From Onthovicinus sp900555545 (lineage in GTDB: Bacteria; Bacillota; Clostridia; Oscillospirales; Acutalibacteraceae), in the NCBI GenBank assembly GCA_949296915.1, contig CASFPX010000029.1:1-7838 (forward strand): a stretch of DNA of 7,838 nucleotides. Direction: 5' to 3'. This document shows, piece by piece, positions 6,470 through 7,838 of this stretch. Position 1 is the stretch's first letter. Each line of letters starts with the position of its first letter. The translations under genes and the position numbers were made by a program. The notes beneath the pieces were generated by a model. That model made no database searches. It was not told the DNA's origin and worked only from the letters and a program-made list of their open reading frames with translations.

Positions 6470-7741
6470 ATGGATTATAATCAGGCGCTTGCCTATGTTC
6501 ATTCGCGCCTCCGGTTCGGGATCCGTCCCGGACTGGAGCGCATGGCTGACCTGATGGGACGGCTTGGGAACCCACAGGACCGCGTCCCCGCGGTGCATAT
6601 CGCCGGGACGAACGGCAAGGGTTCCACCAGCACCATGATCAGCAATATTTTAGTGGAGGCCGGGTATCGTACCGGCCTCTTTACCTCCCCCTATGTGTGC
6701 GACTTTATGGAGCGCATCCAGTTCGGCGGCGCGCCGGGGGATCATGCGCTCTTTGCCCAGGTGATGACACGCCTGTCTGAGCTTGCAGCACAGATGGAAG
6801 ATCCGCCCACGGAGTTTGAGATGGTCACCGCCGCCGCGTTCGAGATGTACCGGCGGCTCAAGTGTGACGCCGCAGTGATCGAGACGGGGCTGGGCGGCCT
6901 GCTCGACTGTACCAACCTGCTCCGGTCGCCGCGCGTGTGTGTGCTCACCTCCATCTCCATGGATCACATGGATATCCTCGGCGATACGCTCGAACAGATC
7001 GCAGCGCAGAAGTGCGGGATCATGAAGCCGGGGACTCCCGTTGTTGTATCCGGCGGTCAGGATCCCCGTGCCATGGCGGTGATCGAGCGCTCCGCCCGCG
7101 CCAAAGGGTGCCCGCTGCTGCTCCCGCCGGAACAGCCGGAGGTGCTCGAGAGCGGCCTCTTCGGCAGCACGTTCCGCTTTGAGGGAGAGACCTACCGCAC
7201 TGCCATGCCGGGCCGCCACCAGGTGACCAATGCCATCAGCGCCATCCTCACCGTACGGGAACTGCGAAACCAGGGCTTTGCGATCCGGCCGGAGCACATA
7301 GTGCGCGGGATCGGGCGGACCGTTTTGCCCGCACGCGTCCAGGTGGTCCGGCGTGATCCGCTCCTCCTGCTCGATGGAGCACACAACGAGGACGGTATCC
7401 GCCGCCTGACCGACACGCTGCGGGAGACACTGCCCGGTCAAAAAATGGTGTTTGTCACGGGGATGATGGCCGATAAGGAGTATGAAAAGGCGATGGCACA
7501 AATGTCCGGCTTGGCCGCTCATCTGATCGCCTGTACGCCGGACAACCCGCGTGCCCTCCCGGCAGAGGAGTTGGCCGCATGTGCGCGCCGCCATGGGATG
7601 ACGGCGTCGGCTGTTGCGGATCCGATTGATGCCTGCCGCGCGGGGATACGCCTTGCGCGGGAGCGGGGCTTTCCGCTGATCGTCAACGGCTCGCTCTACC
7701 TGGCGGGAGATGTCTATACGTTTTTACAGTCCGTGGAGTAA
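6470..7741 (+). CDS. folC: Bifunctional folylpolyglutamate synthase / dihydrofolate synthase
   Basis: This 423-residue Mur-ligase-type enzyme adds glutamates to folates. In many bacteria it also joins dihydropteroate to glutamate, keeping folate cofactors in the cell. The P-loop is GTNGKGS (46-52). SPYVCDFMERI (73-83) is the folate-site loop. ETGLGGLLDCTN (138-149) is the omega-type motif, followed by SMDHMDILG (163-171), which supplies Asp/His ligands, and QKCGIMKPG (180-188), whose Lys181 corresponds to the carbamylated lysine of the family. The C-terminal domain has LDGAHN (301-306) with Asp302 and His305. The position after GLGG is usually Arg (GLGGRLDATN) but is Leu144 here. The ATG at 6470 (MDYNQALAYVHS) resembles usual FolC starts; a TTG at 6464 would add two residues. 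The gene lies 15 bases after valS, a common Firmicutes pairing, and is probably co-transcribed. Its stop codon sits in the loop of the terminator hairpin. Confidence 0.96.
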   Translation: MDYNQALAYVHSRLRFGIRPGLERMADLMGRLGNPQDRVPAVHIAGTNGKGSTSTMISNILVEAGYRTGLFTSPYVCDFMERIQFGGAPGDHALFAQVMTRLSELAAQMEDPPTEFEMVTAAAFEMYRRLKCDAAVIETGLGGLLDCTNLLRSPRVCVLTSISMDHMDILGDTLEQIAAQKCGIMKPGTPVVVSGGQDPRAMAVIERSARAKGCPLLLPPEQPEVLESGLFGSTFRFEGETYRTAMPGRHQVTNAISAILTVRELRNQGFAIRPEHIVRGIGRTVLPARVQVVRRDPLLLLDGAHNEDGIRRLTDTLRETLPGQKMVFVTGMMADKEYEKAMAQMSGLAAHLIACTPDNPRALPAEELAACARRHGMTASAVADPIDACRAGIRLARERGFPLIVNGSLYLAGDVYTFLQSVE

Positions 7742-7758
7742 TGCTCCACGGACTTTTT
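7728..7758 (+). terminator. Intrinsic terminator of the valS-folC transcript
   Basis: An 11-base perfect stem (AGTCCGTGGAG at 7728-7738 with CTCCACGGACT at 7744-7754) closes a 5-base loop and runs into five Ts (7754-7758). The left arm consists of the last codons of folC, and the TAA at 7739-7741 is in the loop. Confidence 0.88.
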
Positions 7759-7777
7759 GCATGTTTGGCAAACATGC
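7759..7777. repeat. Short inverted repeat after the folC terminator
   Basis: GCATGTTT (7759-7766) and AAACATGC (7770-7777) form an 8-base dyad around GGC. No T-run follows, so it is more like an operator or a minor hairpin than a second terminator. It lies just upstream of a possible next gene. Confidence 0.4.
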
Positions 7778-7794
7778 GTCAAAGGGAGTGGCGT

Positions 7795-7838
7795 TTGCAA
7801 AAAACTGAACAGGAGGGATGTGAGATCAGGAAAAACCT
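7795..7838 (+). CDS. Possible start of a downstream gene (partial, TTG start)
   Basis: AAAGGGAG (7781-7788) lies six bases before a TTG at 7795. The frame (read as MQKTEQEGCEIRKN...) is open to the window end. A better ribosome binding site, AGGAGGG at about 7812-7818, lies inside this stretch but has no well-spaced start codon in the window: the ATG right after it is followed by TGA, and a GTG lies only two bases on. The real start could therefore differ. No function can be assigned. Confidence 0.25.
   Translation, partial: MQKTEQEGCEIRKN

Noticed and set aside
6650..7594. 314-codon minus-strand open frame opposite folC
   Set aside because: It is a shadow of folC: it covers conserved FolC motifs, shows no domain, and has no start signal.
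1..7838. CRISPR array, tRNA or rRNA genes, toxin-antitoxin or phage-defence modules
   Set aside because: No regularly spaced direct repeats, cloverleaf-like segments or recognisable defence proteins were seen on either strand.

Overview
The window looks like chromosomal DNA from a fairly GC-rich Clostridia (Firmicutes) bacterium. The evidence is strong AGGAGG-type ribosome binding sites, sigma-A promoters matching the TTGACA/TATAAT pattern, a clostridial-type zinc phospholipase C relic, a Corynebacterium-AspT-like aminotransferase, and a valS-folC pair. The exact taxon cannot be named from this sequence.

Layout. Positions 1-171 are the left end of an insertion sequence that runs off the window. 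It carries the first 31 codons of a probable IS3-family OrfA on the minus strand, with a promoter and hairpin that appear to control translation start. Positions 226-798 (minus) encode an unrecognised protein with about six membrane segments. Positions 879-1978 (minus) hold a broken gene for a secreted zinc-dependent phospholipase C. It has an in-frame TAG exactly at the end of the signal peptide and a frameshift near 1650-1676. Third-codon-position GC also drops sharply near that frameshift. Positions 1979-2270 are an AT-rich gap with the likely plc promoter and the terminator of the next gene. Positions 2271-3557 (minus) encode a PLP-dependent aspartate-type aminotransferase. A divergent promoter region (3558-3829) separates it from valS (3830-6454, plus) and folC (6470-7741, plus). 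An intrinsic terminator follows, whose stem begins inside the last codons of folC. The last about 50 bases may begin another gene.

How the genes work together. valS and folC are 15 bases apart and probably form one transcript from a near-consensus promoter at 3760-3788. They supply valyl-tRNA for translation and polyglutamylated folate for one-carbon metabolism. The aminotransferase is transcribed the other way from its own promoter and belongs to amino-acid metabolism. The left part (IS end, orphan membrane protein, decayed exoenzyme) reads as a variable segment next to a housekeeping block.

I found no convincing undescribed multi-gene system. The points most worth a second look are the IS leader, which should expose its ribosome binding site only in transcripts from its own promoter, and the structure of the broken phospholipase gene.
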